The notes under the pieces are model-generated. The model was given only the letters and a program-made list of their open reading frames with translations. It searched no databases and had not been told where the DNA came from. A DNA stretch of 20,765 bases, taken from positions 1-20,765 of IMG/VR virus record IMGVR_UViG_3300042553_000425; one strand, 5' to 3'. Positions 7,926 to 14,137 of this stretch are shown here, piece by piece. Each line of letters starts with the position of its first letter. Position 1 is the stretch's first letter. This DNA is from a virus. Both the position numbers and the translations under genes were made by a program.

Positions 7926-8878
7926 AGGTTCTGGACTGCCGAGGTCAGATCGCTGAGGTCAGTGTGGACATACCGCTGGGTGGTCGTGATGGACGAGTGC
8001 CCCAGAAGAGCTTGGACCAGCACGATGTTAACACGAGCCTGGATCAGGCGGGTGGCATACGTGTGTCGAAGCGTGTGGATGCAGTAGCCCTTGCCCAATC
8101 CAATTGCAGCCAGGGCCGCGTTGAACTTGCGACGTAGGTAGCTGATCGACGGAAGGCCCTTCCCGCTGGTGATCAGGGTGGCGATCACGCTGCAGTCCGT
8201 CGCCAGATGCTGGCGAGGGATGGGGACGGTGCGGGGTTTGGAGGTCTTGGTTCCACGGACAACCACACAGTCGTAGCCGAAGTCGTCAGGCTGGAGAGCG
8301 TACAGCTCACCCAAACGCAGGCCCGTGTACAGCAGGAATCGAACGATGTTGCAGCAGACATCAGGGCTGAGCTGCTGGATTAGCGCCTGCTCCTGTGCCT
8401 TCGAGAACACGTAGGACCGGGGCTCAGGCTCACGGTCCTTCTCGATCTTGGGAATGCGGCTCAGCCATCCCCGGCCATGAGCATAGGTCAGGAGGCGACT
8501 CAAGGCAGACAGGTAGCGGTTGATCGTGGCGGGGGAGGACCCCATCGCCTTGATCCCAGCGCGGACGCGGTCGACGTGGACGGCCCCGATGGACTCGACC
8601 AGGGTCTTGGGACCAACTAGGTCGACCACCTTGCGGCCGCGGGAATACAGCCCTTCCCAATCCTTGGCTGAATCCCAGACGTCACGGGCACAGTCCTTGA
8701 GCAGGTCCTCCATGGTGGGCTGCAGCGTCGCAGCTTCCAGGGGCATCCCACAAGCGAGGGCTTCCTTGGCCTCAGCTTTCCAGGCCTTCGCCTCCTGGCG
8801 GGAATCAAAGGTGCGCTTCACACGCTTGCCTTCGTGTTGAACGATCACGGCCACACGGCCGTTGCGGTCAGCCTTCAT
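7922..8878 (-). CDS. int: Tyrosine recombinase / phage integrase
   Basis: A 318-residue integrase. The N-terminal 45 residues resemble an arm-type DNA-binding domain, followed by a SAM-like core-binding domain (about 52-145). The catalytic domain carries all expected residues: R188 (TGLRLGE), K211 (TKTSKPR), H268 and R271 (HTLRH), H294 (LLGHSS) and nucleophile Y303 (QRYVH). It would join the phage attachment site to a bacterial one and, with an excisionase, reverse this. It lies directly upstream of the RNA polymerase gene and overlaps it as ATGA, the order known from some marine T7-like phages. No attachment site or excisionase gene could be recognised here. Its start overlaps the end of a tiny membrane-protein gene by 11 bp. 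Confidence 0.93.
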   Translation of the reverse strand: MKADRNGRVAVIVQHEGKRVKRTFDSRQEAKAWKAEAKEALACGMPLEAATLQPTMEDLLKDCARDVWDSAKDWEGLYSRGRKVVDLVGPKTLVESIGAVHVDRVRAGIKAMGSSPATINRYLSALSRLLTYAHGRGWLSRIPKIEKDREPEPRSYVFSKAQEQALIQQLSPDVCCNIVRFLLYTGLRLGELYALQPDDFGYDCVVVRGTKTSKPRTVPIPRQHLATDCSVIATLITSGKGLPSISYLRRKFNAALAAIGLGKGYCIHTLRHTYATRLIQARVNIVLVQALLGHSSITTTQRYVHTDLSDLTSAVQNL

Positions 8879-8966
8879 CTTTGTCCTTCAAGATCAGCCC
8901 GGAGAACACCACGAAAAACACCCCGAGCAGGATGTAGCTCTGGACGAGAATCTCAATGTAACGCAT
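8868..8966 (-). CDS. Small single-pass membrane protein (32 aa)
   Basis: A short frame from ATG 8966 encodes 32 residues, mostly hydrophobic (about residues 4-26, ILLGVFFVVFSGLIL), then a charged KDKDEG tail, as in a single transmembrane helix. An AAGGTGG Shine-Dalgarno-like sequence lies about 10 nt upstream, and the stop falls 11 bp inside the integrase gene, fitting the coupled operon. It has no recognisable homologue by eye. A holin-like or regulatory role is possible but unsupported. Confidence 0.6.
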   Translation of the reverse strand: MRYIEILVQSYILLGVFFVVFSGLILKDKDEG

Positions 8967-8997
8967 GGTCAGAACACCCACCTTTCGTTCGTGGAAC

Positions 8998-9627
8998 TCA
9001 TCGTGCGTCTCCAGTCACCCGAGCCTCGCCAGACACCCTAGCGAAGCCAGACACCCGAGCGATGTCGCACACCCGAGCCTCGCCAAACACCCAAACGTTG
9101 TCGAACACCCGAGCGTTGCCGTACACCTGAGCTTTGCCGGACACCCAAGCGTTGCCACACACCCGAGCGTAGCCAAACACCGAAGCGTTGTCGGACACCC
9201 GAGCGTTGTCGGACACCTGAGTGTCGCCGTACACCCGAGCGTCACCAGACACCCAAGCATCGCCGGACACCCAAGCGTTGTCGAACACCCGAGCGTTGCC
9301 GAACGCTCGGGCGTCACCGTACACCTGAGCGTTGTCGCACACCTCAGCGTTATCGAACACCTCAGCGTTGTCGTACACCCGAGCCTTGCCGCACACGTGA
9401 GCGTTGCCGTACATCTCAACGTCGCCAAGCACCTCAGCGTTGCCGTACACCCGAGCGTTGCCGGACACCCAAGCGTTGTCAAACACCCCAGCTTTGCCAA
9501 ACACCCGAGCATCCGGGCCGACATATGCAGTGTCAGATACGGTTGCCGTCTCCGCCACCCAGCCACCGCCGTTGGCGTGTCGATGAGCAGCGACGGGGCC
9601 GTTGCCGTCGCAAAAGTCAAAGGTCAT
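8998..9627 (-). CDS. Left-handed beta-helix (hexapeptide-repeat) protein, short paralogue
   Basis: A 209-residue protein. After a short N-terminal segment (GPVAAHRHANGGGWVAETA), nearly all of it is hexapeptide repeats of the form A-(R/E/Q)-V-x-(G/D)-(N/D), the pattern of a left-handed parallel beta-helix. The DNA repeats every 18 bp. It has no acyltransferase or carbonic anhydrase active-site loop or C-terminal catalytic domain, so a scaffold, binding or mimicry role is likelier than an enzyme. The start at 9627 is preferred over the frame's first ATG because it matches the paralogue's N-terminus, has a GGGAGAA ribosome site, and overlaps the upstream stop as ATGA. The paralogue at 11163-11906 carries an extra C-terminal domain missing here; this copy stops inside the repeats. 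Confidence 0.8.
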   Translation of the reverse strand: MTFDFCDGNGPVAAHRHANGGGWVAETATVSDTAYVGPDARVFGKAGVFDNAWVSGNARVYGNAEVLGDVEMYGNAHVCGKARVYDNAEVFDNAEVCDNAQVYGDARAFGNARVFDNAWVSGDAWVSGDARVYGDTQVSDNARVSDNASVFGYARVCGNAWVSGKAQVYGNARVFDNVWVFGEARVCDIARVSGFARVSGEARVTGDAR

Positions 9628-9734
9628 TGGTTGCTGTTCTCCCACAGATTTACCACGAGGTTGAGCAAGATCAACCCACACACGACTCCAAAGGCGATCA
9701 CCACGATCGACACAACAAACTGCTCAAAGCTCAT
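9624..9734 (-). CDS. Small single-pass membrane protein (36 aa)
   Basis: The frame from ATG 9734 encodes 36 residues with one long hydrophobic stretch (about 6-30, FVVSIVVIAFGVVCGLILLNLVV) and a polar NLWENSNQ tail. The start has a good ribosome site (GGAGGG, 7 nt upstream). It overlaps the previous stop as ATGA and its own stop overlaps the beta-helix start as ATGA. It resembles the 32-aa membrane protein at 8868-8966 in size and placement, since each follows a larger early gene. Function is unknown. Confidence 0.65.
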   Translation of the reverse strand: MSFEQFVVSIVVIAFGVVCGLILLNLVVNLWENSNQ

Positions 9735-10009
9735 CGCTTACCCTCCTCTTCAAGGTACTCCTCGGTACTAACATCCAAGATGTCCAGCAGGTCCATGAGG
9801 CGCTGGTTGTTCCTGTCGGTCTCATCCAACCTCAGGAAGCCGCCCCACATGGACCTGCTGTCTCTCTCTACGAGTGTACCGTACCCCAGTTCGATGCAGA
9901 GCTTCTCGACTAACGCTTTGCGCCAAACAAGGAGTACGGTACGGAACTCTGCTGAACGCCGCTCGACGGCGTAGTAAGCAGCCATCGCCTCAGCGTCCAG
10001 CGTCAGCAT
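9731..10009 (-). CDS. Hypothetical protein (92 aa)
   Basis: A 92-residue, mostly helical protein with an acidic C-terminus (STEEYLEEEGKR). No family recognised. It is real by context: its ATG overlaps the upstream stop (TGATG) and its stop overlaps the downstream ATG (ATGA). An internal Met at residue 9 could be an alternative start, but the overlap supports the first. A GTACACTCGTA promoter-like match lies inside the gene at 9867-9878. Confidence 0.7.
   Translation of the reverse strand: MLTLDAEAMAAYYAVERRSAEFRTVLLVWRKALVEKLCIELGYGTLVERDSRSMWGGFLRLDETDRNNQRLMDLLDILDVSTEEYLEEEGKR
9867..9879 (-). promoter_or_regulatory. Weak promoter-like match
   Basis: The minus strand reads GGTACACTCGTAG, sharing GGTACACTCG with the intergenic motifs but diverging after it. 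It lies within a coding gene about 130 bp upstream of the small membrane protein gene at 9734. It may be chance. Confidence 0.2.
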
Positions 10010-10347
10010 CAGTCGTTCAGCTCATTCAAGATGAACTCGGCGTAGGGTTCCCGACCGATGCAGTACATGACGTCCCACTCGCCGTCGCGGATGCGAAGAC
10101 GGATGGCCAACAGGGTAGCCTCGTTGGCGGCGTCACCATTGTGCCACTTGACATGGGCGATCACGTTGAAGCGGCCCGCCGTCTCGCTGGTAGTGGCGTG
10201 GGCATCGACCGCCGCATTGAAGGAGTCAGCGAACGCTTGTAGGTCCTCGATCTCTCCGAAGTTGGAGGTCTCGATGGTGGAGTCAGCCAGAGTGCTGTAC
10301 TCCACGTCGTCCAGGTCAGTGATTGCGTAGGTGCAGTGATAGAACAT
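10009..10347 (-). CDS. Hypothetical protein (112 aa)
   Basis: A 112-residue acidic protein with an alternating hydrophobic pattern suggesting a small alpha/beta fold. No family recognised. The start at 10347 overlaps the upstream stop and the end overlaps the downstream ATG as TGATG, so it belongs to the same translationally coupled early operon. No signal peptide or membrane segment is evident. Confidence 0.7.
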   Translation of the reverse strand: MFYHCTYAITDLDDVEYSTLADSTIETSNFGEIEDLQAFADSFNAAVDAHATTSETAGRFNVIAHVKWHNGDAANEATLLAIRLRIRDGEWDVMYCIGREPYAEFILNELND

Positions 10348-10901
10348 TAGGATCCTTTGTTGATGGACCCAGCGCCACCACGGCGACTGGGGTACTTGAG
10401 CAGACCGAGCGTCCTGAGGTTCCGTTGAAAGCTCCTGATGGGGATCGTCACGGACGACGAGTCAACTTGGATGGTAATCCCGCTCCTGCTCACTGACAAG
10501 GTTGCGTTCTTGTACACCGCGGGATGCCTCTTCTTGGTGCGCGTGATCTCCTCCCGCTCAATGGCATCCTCGACCTCCCCGGCGGGGACCAACTCACCCT
10601 CTAAGTAGAGGGTTGCGTCCCCTCCGGCGTGGTTACTGGGGCGGTCCTTGACGAAGCGGTAGATGGTCCGACCCACGGCTTTACCTGCCTCATTGAGGGC
10701 CTCCTCAACATCCTGAGGATTGTTGTCTACGGACAGGTAGAATGCTAGTAGCGCCTCCTGGTCACAGTCCTCTCGGAGGCCAGCATCCTTGACCTTGGCC
10801 ATACGCATCCTGCTGTTGACGATGCCACGGAGGCGCTTCTCAACGTCCAAGTAGCTGCTGGGGGTAGTGTGAGTCATGGGCAGCTTGATCTGGTCGAACA
10901 T
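10347..10901 (-). CDS. Hypothetical protein, possibly sigma-region-2-like N-terminal half
   Basis: A 184-residue protein. Residues about 20-75 (VEKRLRGIVNSRMRM ... LREDCDQEALLAFYLSVDNN ... VGRTIYRFVKDR) loosely resemble sigma-70 region 2, in which an (E/D)DxxQEA motif precedes a hydrophobic helix and a basic stretch. The C-terminal half looks beta-rich and ends in a basic tail, without an obvious region 4. The ATG at 10901 is preferred over the frame's first start because AGGGAGG lies 6-7 nt upstream and the start overlaps the preceding stop (TGATG). If sigma-like, it might redirect or block host RNA polymerase early in infection. The resemblance is by eye and weak; a DNA-binding protein of another kind is equally possible. 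Confidence 0.65.
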   Translation of the reverse strand: MFDQIKLPMTHTTPSSYLDVEKRLRGIVNSRMRMAKVKDAGLREDCDQEALLAFYLSVDNNPQDVEEALNEAGKAVGRTIYRFVKDRPSNHAGGDATLYLEGELVPAGEVEDAIEREEITRTKKRHPAVYKNATLSVSRSGITIQVDSSSVTIPIRSFQRNLRTLGLLKYPSRRGGAGSINKGS

Positions 10902-11113
10902 CACCTGCCTCCCTTCTTCGCCCACTCAGCCCGTCGCTGAGAGCAGTGCGGGCAGTAGGCTTTCTCGTCGTCAAAGGTCCATCCTTCGCCCTTGGCTTGG
11001 TCGATGGCCTCGCCTCGGATGGCTACATCCGACCGCATGATGCAGCCGCCAGACAGACCCTTTTGGTAGTCACACACGAAACGGTCGTCGCATCGGATTG
11101 AGAGAATGAACAT
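10901..11113 (-). CDS. Small Cys-containing protein, possible zinc-binding (70 aa)
   Basis: A 70-residue protein with Cys residues near 8, 14 and 24 and a C-terminal CPHC followed by basic residues, suggesting a small metal-binding domain. A GTG precedes the ATG directly; the ATG at 11113 is preferred because GGAGG is 6 nt upstream of it but only 3 nt from the GTG, and because it overlaps the mini-ORF stop as TGATG. Function unknown. Confidence 0.65.
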   Translation of the reverse strand: MFILSIRCDDRFVCDYQKGLSGGCIMRSDVAIRGEAIDQAKGEGWTFDDEKAYCPHCSQRRAEWAKKGGR

Positions 11114-11166
11114 CACGCGCCTCCATTCGGCGGTTGCGGGAGCGGCATCCAGTAGAGCTTGGTCAC
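11113..11166 (-). CDS. Mini-ORF (17 aa) bridging two genes
   Basis: A GTG-initiated frame of 17 codons (V/M-TKLYWMPLPQPPNGGA) starts in a GTGA overlap with the beta-helix gene's stop and ends in a TGATG overlap with the next start. It carries that gene's GGAGG ribosome site near its end. Its start context (GGTGACACCGTGA) matches the start of the long beta-helix gene at 11906. It may keep translation coupled rather than make a functional peptide. Confidence 0.4.
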   Translation of the reverse strand: MTKLYWMPLPQPPNGGA

Positions 11167-11906
11167 GGTGTCACCCCCAGCCCCTTTCGCCACTGCCCCA
11201 CCAGCGTCACGATCCCCGCGATCTCAGCATGGAGATCCTTGTGGCCGTGCTTACTGCAAAGTTCAGCAATCAGCTTAGGGGTCCACGCATCGAACGGATG
11301 CCACTCACAGCCATAGCCTAGGTTGCCATTGTAAGCCCACCAAGTGTATGTGGCTTGGCCGGACAGTAGAGGCAGCTTTTGCGACACGTGATCGGTGCCA
11401 AACACCCGAGCGGTGCCAGACACCTGAGCGGTGCCAGACACCCGAGCGTCGCCAAACACCCAGGCGTCGCCAAACACCCAGGCGCTGTCGAACACCCGAG
11501 CGGTGCCAGACACGCGAGCGTTGCCGTACACCTGAGCGTAGCCGTGCGCCCGAGCGTTGTCGAACACCTGAGCGTTGCCGTACACCTGAGTGTTGCTGTA
11601 CACTCGGGCGTCGCCGTACACCTGAGCGTTGCCGAACACCTGAGCATTGCCAAACACCCGAGCGTTGTCGGACACCCAAGCGTCGCCAAACACCGCAGCG
11701 TTGCCGAACACCTGAGCGTCGCCAAACACCCGAGCGTTGTCGAGCACCCGAGCGTTGTCGAACACCTGAGCGGTGCCGAACACCTGAGCGTTTGCACCGA
11801 CATACACCGTAGGTTCCACAGACGCTGTGCTGGCCACCCAGCCGCCGCCATTAGGGTGTTGGTGGGCAGGGACAGGCCCATAGGCGAAATCGTAGGTGGT
11901 GCTCAC
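11163..11906 (-). CDS. Left-handed beta-helix (hexapeptide-repeat) protein with C-terminal domain
   Basis: A 247-residue paralogue of the protein at 8998-9627. The N-terminus (YDFAYGPVPAHQHPNGGGWV) is shared, followed by about 25 hexapeptide units of the type A-Q-V-F-G-N that should form a left-handed beta-helix. A distinct C-terminal domain of about 65 residues follows (from SQKLPLLSGQ, with an aromatic YTWWAYNGNLGYGCEWHPFDAW stretch near its start). The start is GTG at 11906, with GGAGGTG 5-10 nt upstream and a GTGA overlap with the previous stop; longer ATG/GTG starts would run through that gene. The repeats are Asp/Asn-rich and lack enzyme loops. Possible roles are a decoy, a DNA mimic like the pentapeptide-repeat gyrase inhibitors, or a scaffold; none is shown by sequence. 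Confidence 0.8.
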   Translation of the reverse strand: MSTTYDFAYGPVPAHQHPNGGGWVASTASVEPTVYVGANAQVFGTAQVFDNARVLDNARVFGDAQVFGNAAVFGDAWVSDNARVFGNAQVFGNAQVYGDARVYSNTQVYGNAQVFDNARAHGYAQVYGNARVSGTARVFDSAWVFGDAWVFGDARVSGTAQVSGTARVFGTDHVSQKLPLLSGQATYTWWAYNGNLGYGCEWHPFDAWTPKLIAELCSKHGHKDLHAEIAGIVTLVGQWRKGLGVTP

Positions 11907-12148
11907 GGTGTCACCTCCAGCGGACGCCCGCGGGCGCTGTACTCCAGCTCGAGCTGGGCGATCAGGTCGTACAGCGCGCACACCTTAGGACGAAGCGGAT
12001 CGTCCACAGGCGTGCAGCTCACGGCTTCACTGACCCTGAGACCAGCGTGATTCAAGGCCCGCTGAGCTGCCTTGTAGAGCAGTGCTTTGCACCACTCCAT
12101 GCGGGCTTGGATCTCAGCCACGCTCTGCTCGCCAGTGTAGGTTTCCAT
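11903..12148 (-). CDS. Hypothetical protein (81 aa)
   Basis: An 81-residue, largely helical protein with two Cys residues near 20 and 45. No family recognised. A GTG lies directly before the ATG at 12148; the ATG is chosen because it overlaps the preceding stop (TGATG) and has GGATGG 6 nt upstream. It ends EVTP in a GTGA overlap with the beta-helix gene; that gene also ends VTP in the same nucleotide context. Confidence 0.65.
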   Translation of the reverse strand: METYTGEQSVAEIQARMEWCKALLYKAAQRALNHAGLRVSEAVSCTPVDDPLRPKVCALYDLIAQLELEYSARGRPLEVTP

Positions 12149-12387
12149 CACAGGCCATCCATTCCCGACGCGTCGGCCCAGGCGTTGAGGTCCGCGACTC
12201 TCGCCAGACTCTTGCGAAGGAGTCCATCCAGCCTCTGCTGGAGGTCGAACACCATCTTGCGGTCGGCATCGTCGTCTGGGCTGACCTCAAGGATGTCCTC
12301 AACACAGCCCAGAGCGTTCTTGAAATTGACTGTCTTGATCATGGCCAGCATCAGCTCGGCCCGTTCCCGCGCTTCTTGCTTGTTCAT
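12148..12387 (-). CDS. Small helical protein 3 of a three-gene set (79 aa)
   Basis: A 79-residue, highly charged helical protein (MNKQEARERAELML...). The ATG at 12387 is chosen over the longer frame because it follows the leader AAGGGAGCAAGAAC shared with the two genes upstream and overlaps the preceding stop (TAATG). Its central helices (ALGCVEDILEVSPDDDADRK...LDGLLRKS) loosely resemble those of the next two genes. No family recognised. Confidence 0.65.
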   Translation of the reverse strand: MNKQEARERAELMLAMIKTVNFKNALGCVEDILEVSPDDDADRKMVFDLQQRLDGLLRKSLARVADLNAWADASGMDGL

Positions 12388-12677
12388 TAGTTCTTGCTCC
12401 CTTGGTCCTTGTTGAACTGGTTTTGGATGGTTTGGGCGGTGGACTGCTCGAGGCGGTCTAGGTGGATGTTGGCGTGCTCTTTGCACACCCGATTCAAGTG
12501 GCTGAGGGAAGCGCGGGCATCCTCAAACGCACGGATCACGTCTGGATGCAGACCGCGTGTAACACCAGACAGCTCGGTGAATCCCATGTTCGCGGTGAAG
12601 GCCACAGCGGTCACTCCCAAGAGGGAGGCGTAGGCCAGGGAATCGTTCATTTCGACATAGACTTTGGGTTCGATCAT
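12387..12677 (-). CDS. Small helical protein 2 of a three-gene set (96 aa)
   Basis: A 96-residue protein, apparently a paralogue of the 79-aa protein upstream (12692-12931). Both have an (L/T)AYAS/TYAT segment near residue 15 and then a PDVIRAFEDARASLSHL / PEDVREAHRKAVEALANL helix ending in (H/K)xLD. The ATG at 12677 sits 9 nt after GGGAG in the repeated leader. A moderately hydrophobic stretch near 15-35 is too polar for a confident membrane call. Function unknown. Confidence 0.65.
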   Translation of the reverse strand: MIEPKVYVEMNDSLAYASLLGVTAVAFTANMGFTELSGVTRGLHPDVIRAFEDARASLSHLNRVCKEHANIHLDRLEQSTAQTIQNQFNKDQGSKN

Positions 12678-12947
12678 CGGTTCTTGCTCCCTTAGGTGAT
12701 GTAGACGGTGTCTAGAAACTTCCCGCACTCAACTTGACTGGCGGTGACCAGATTGGCCAGCGCCTCAACAGCCTTCCTATGGGCTTCCCGAACGTCCTCG
12801 GGCGTTTCCCGAACCATAGGCCCGAGGTCAGTCAATGTCTTCATGGCCGCTCGGGCAGTGGAGAACGTGGTCAGGTGGGTTGCATAGGTGAGGGCCGCGT
12901 TTTGGTCGACGAGTTTGTTAGACCGCTTCATTGGTTCTTGCTCCCTT
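12390..12947 (-). repeat. Shared translation-initiation sequence, three copies
   Basis: The 14-nt minus-strand sequence AAGGGAGCAAGAAC occurs at 12947-12934, 12693-12680 and 12403-12390. In each case 5 nt of spacer, starting C or T, lead to an ATG, so GGGAG is exactly 9 nt from the start. The match extends only a few bases beyond, so it is a conserved ribosome-binding module rather than leftover gene duplication. Confidence 0.75.
12692..12931 (-). CDS. Small helical protein 1 of a three-gene set (79 aa)
   Basis: A 79-residue helical protein whose pattern parallels the 96-aa protein that follows. The ATG at 12931 lies 9 nt after GGGAG in the shared leader; the longer frame would translate the hairpin repeat. 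The TAA stop at 12692 is immediately followed by the GGGAG of the next gene. It is first in the set, directly downstream of the 83-bp hairpin repeats. Function unknown. Confidence 0.65.
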   Translation of the reverse strand: MKRSNKLVDQNAALTYATHLTTFSTARAAMKTLTDLGPMVRETPEDVREAHRKAVEALANLVTASQVECGKFLDTVYIT

Positions 12948-12964
12948 ATTGGACTCGATGAAGA

Positions 12965-13012
12965 GGCCAGCCCTGCCCCAAGAGGCTTCACATTCTTGAG
13001 ACAGGACTGACC
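12965..13012 (-). terminator. Hairpin copy 1, upstream of the small-gene set
   Basis: The same 19-bp stem and 10-nt loop as at 13048-13095. The two stem substitutions turn U-A into U-G and C-G into U-G, so pairing is kept only in the RNA sense to the genes. It ends about 35 nt before the ATG at 12931. Confidence 0.6.
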
Positions 13013-13047
13013 GGGGACTTCTCACATCCCGAACTCACTCAGGAAGA

Positions 13048-13095
13048 GGCCAGTCCTGCCCCAAGAGGCTTCTCATTCTTGGGACAGGACTGACC
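13048..13095 (-). terminator. Hairpin downstream of DUF932 (copy 2), attenuator or processing site
   Basis: The minus-strand RNA forms a 19-bp stem (arms 13095-13077 and 13066-13048, including U-G wobbles) with a 10-nt loop. It begins about 10 nt after the DUF932 stop. There is no long U-tract after it, so it may be an RNase III-type processing site or partial terminator rather than a classic intrinsic terminator. Confidence 0.6.
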
Positions 13096-13104
13096 GGGGA
13101 CTTC

Positions 13105-14064
13105 TCACATCCCGAACTCACTCAGGAGGAAGCTGCGAACCTTCACCTTGAGGTCGGCACCCGACCCCAGAAGATTGCTCGCCGCCCGCTCCTGAACCTT
13201 GCCCCGCTTGTGATCCACCCAAGCGGTCACTGCGTTGTACGCTTCCCAGAGGGACCCGTCAGCCTCATTGCCGAGGCGCGTGATCGGAGAGCGACGCAGG
13301 GCCGCCCACTCGCTCAAGATCGTGACCGCCTTGGCCTTTTGAGCATCCGTCTCAGGCGTGCCGTACAGGTGCTTATAGATGCGACCGAAGACCTCGTCGC
13401 GGGCTTGGATCTCGGCCATCAGGCGTGCCTGCCGCATATCCATCTCAGCGGCGTCGCAGGCCATCAGGATGCGACTCATGAGCAGGGGCACGTCGACGAT
13501 CAGGCCAGAGGTGTGGCGGCGGCTCGTCATGGTGCGGTTCGTGATGCCCTCCATCAGGGCGATGCGCTCGGTGTTGGCGCACACGACCCGCTCATTAGCG
13601 GCCCAGACGCGCACCGACTGCTTACCATCGTGGCCGTTGGTGACGATGCCGTACTGGCGAACGATGTCGCCCTTGGCCACCTCGCCCTCACCGAGAGCGA
13701 CGCAGACGACCACGGTGCGGCCGCCACGGAGAGAGCCCGCGCTGTGCAGGTAGACGCTGCTGCGACCGACTGCAGACGCAGCCTGCCGCACGTCCTCGAG
13801 CATCGCGTGATTCTGGTACGGGGTGTAATCCGCACCGACCACGGCCAGAGGCTCAGCGATGCCCTCGCGGACCACGGCGCGGTAGCCTTCGACAGGGACA
13901 GCGGAGGAGGAGACTTGGATCGGCTCAAGGGAGACCGTCCAGTCAAGGCCAGCTTGGGCGATGGCCTCGTCGATTGTGAAGGAACGATCGAGGACGATGC
14001 CCAGACCGTGCCAAGCGGGCTTGTTGAAGAGGAACGTGTCCGTTGAAGTGATTTCGTGCGACAT
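13105..14064 (-). CDS. DUF932 / phage-plasmid-like protein (TIGR03299 type)
   Basis: A 319-residue protein with the hallmarks of the DUF932 family: an N-terminal MSHEITSTDTF...PAWHGLGIVLD, then VVREG/VGADYTPYQNHAMLEDV, a GGRTVVVCVALGE strand and a VVCANTERIAL motif. The family is widespread in phages and plasmids, especially of actinobacteria; its biochemical role is not established. The start at 14064 matches the family's usual MSHE and has AAGGA about 9 nt upstream. It is preceded by a promoter-like motif at 14140-14152 and followed by the hairpin repeat. Length is normal and nothing is missing. Confidence 0.85.
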   Translation of the reverse strand: MSHEITSTDTFLFNKPAWHGLGIVLDRSFTIDEAIAQAGLDWTVSLEPIQVSSSAVPVEGYRAVVREGIAEPLAVVGADYTPYQNHAMLEDVRQAASAVGRSSVYLHSAGSLRGGRTVVVCVALGEGEVAKGDIVRQYGIVTNGHDGKQSVRVWAANERVVCANTERIALMEGITNRTMTSRRHTSGLIVDVPLLMSRILMACDAAEMDMRQARLMAEIQARDEVFGRIYKHLYGTPETDAQKAKAVTILSEWAALRRSPITRLGNEADGSLWEAYNAVTAWVDHKRGKVQERAASNLLGSGADLKVKVRSFLLSEFGM

Positions 14065-14137
14065 TGTGAGAAGTCCTTAGCTTGCTGGTAGTTGGTTTAC
14101 GGTGTCGGCGGACCAGCATCCGTCGACATCGTTGGAT

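Larger units (their letters stand above)
12960..13125. repeat. 83-bp direct tandem repeat at the end of the DUF932 gene
   Basis: Copies at 12960-13042 and 13043-13125 differ at only three positions. Copy 13043-13125 contains the last codons and stop of the DUF932 gene (LSEFGM-stop); the other copy carries the same gene end as non-coding DNA. Each copy contains one long hairpin. Two of the three differences fall in the hairpin stem and one in its loop. Confidence 0.9.

Noticed and set aside
11595-11610. GTACACTCGGGC on the plus strand inside the long beta-helix gene
   Set aside because: Wrong strand for the genes around it and explained by the repeat codons; it diverges from the motif after CTCG.
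8998-11800. Regular 18-bp repeats resembling a CRISPR array at first glance
   Set aside because: There are no spacers of constant length; the period equals one hexapeptide codon block and lies inside open frames.
8965-12050. Long plus-strand frames antisense to both beta-helix genes, with HPSVAxHPSV-like repeats
   Set aside because: They are mirror translations of the 18-bp repeats in the real minus-strand genes, with no ribosome sites or operon context.
14097-14129. 10-codon frame just after the promoter-like motif upstream of DUF932
   Set aside because: Too short and without a ribosome site; a leader peptide cannot be argued from one sequence.
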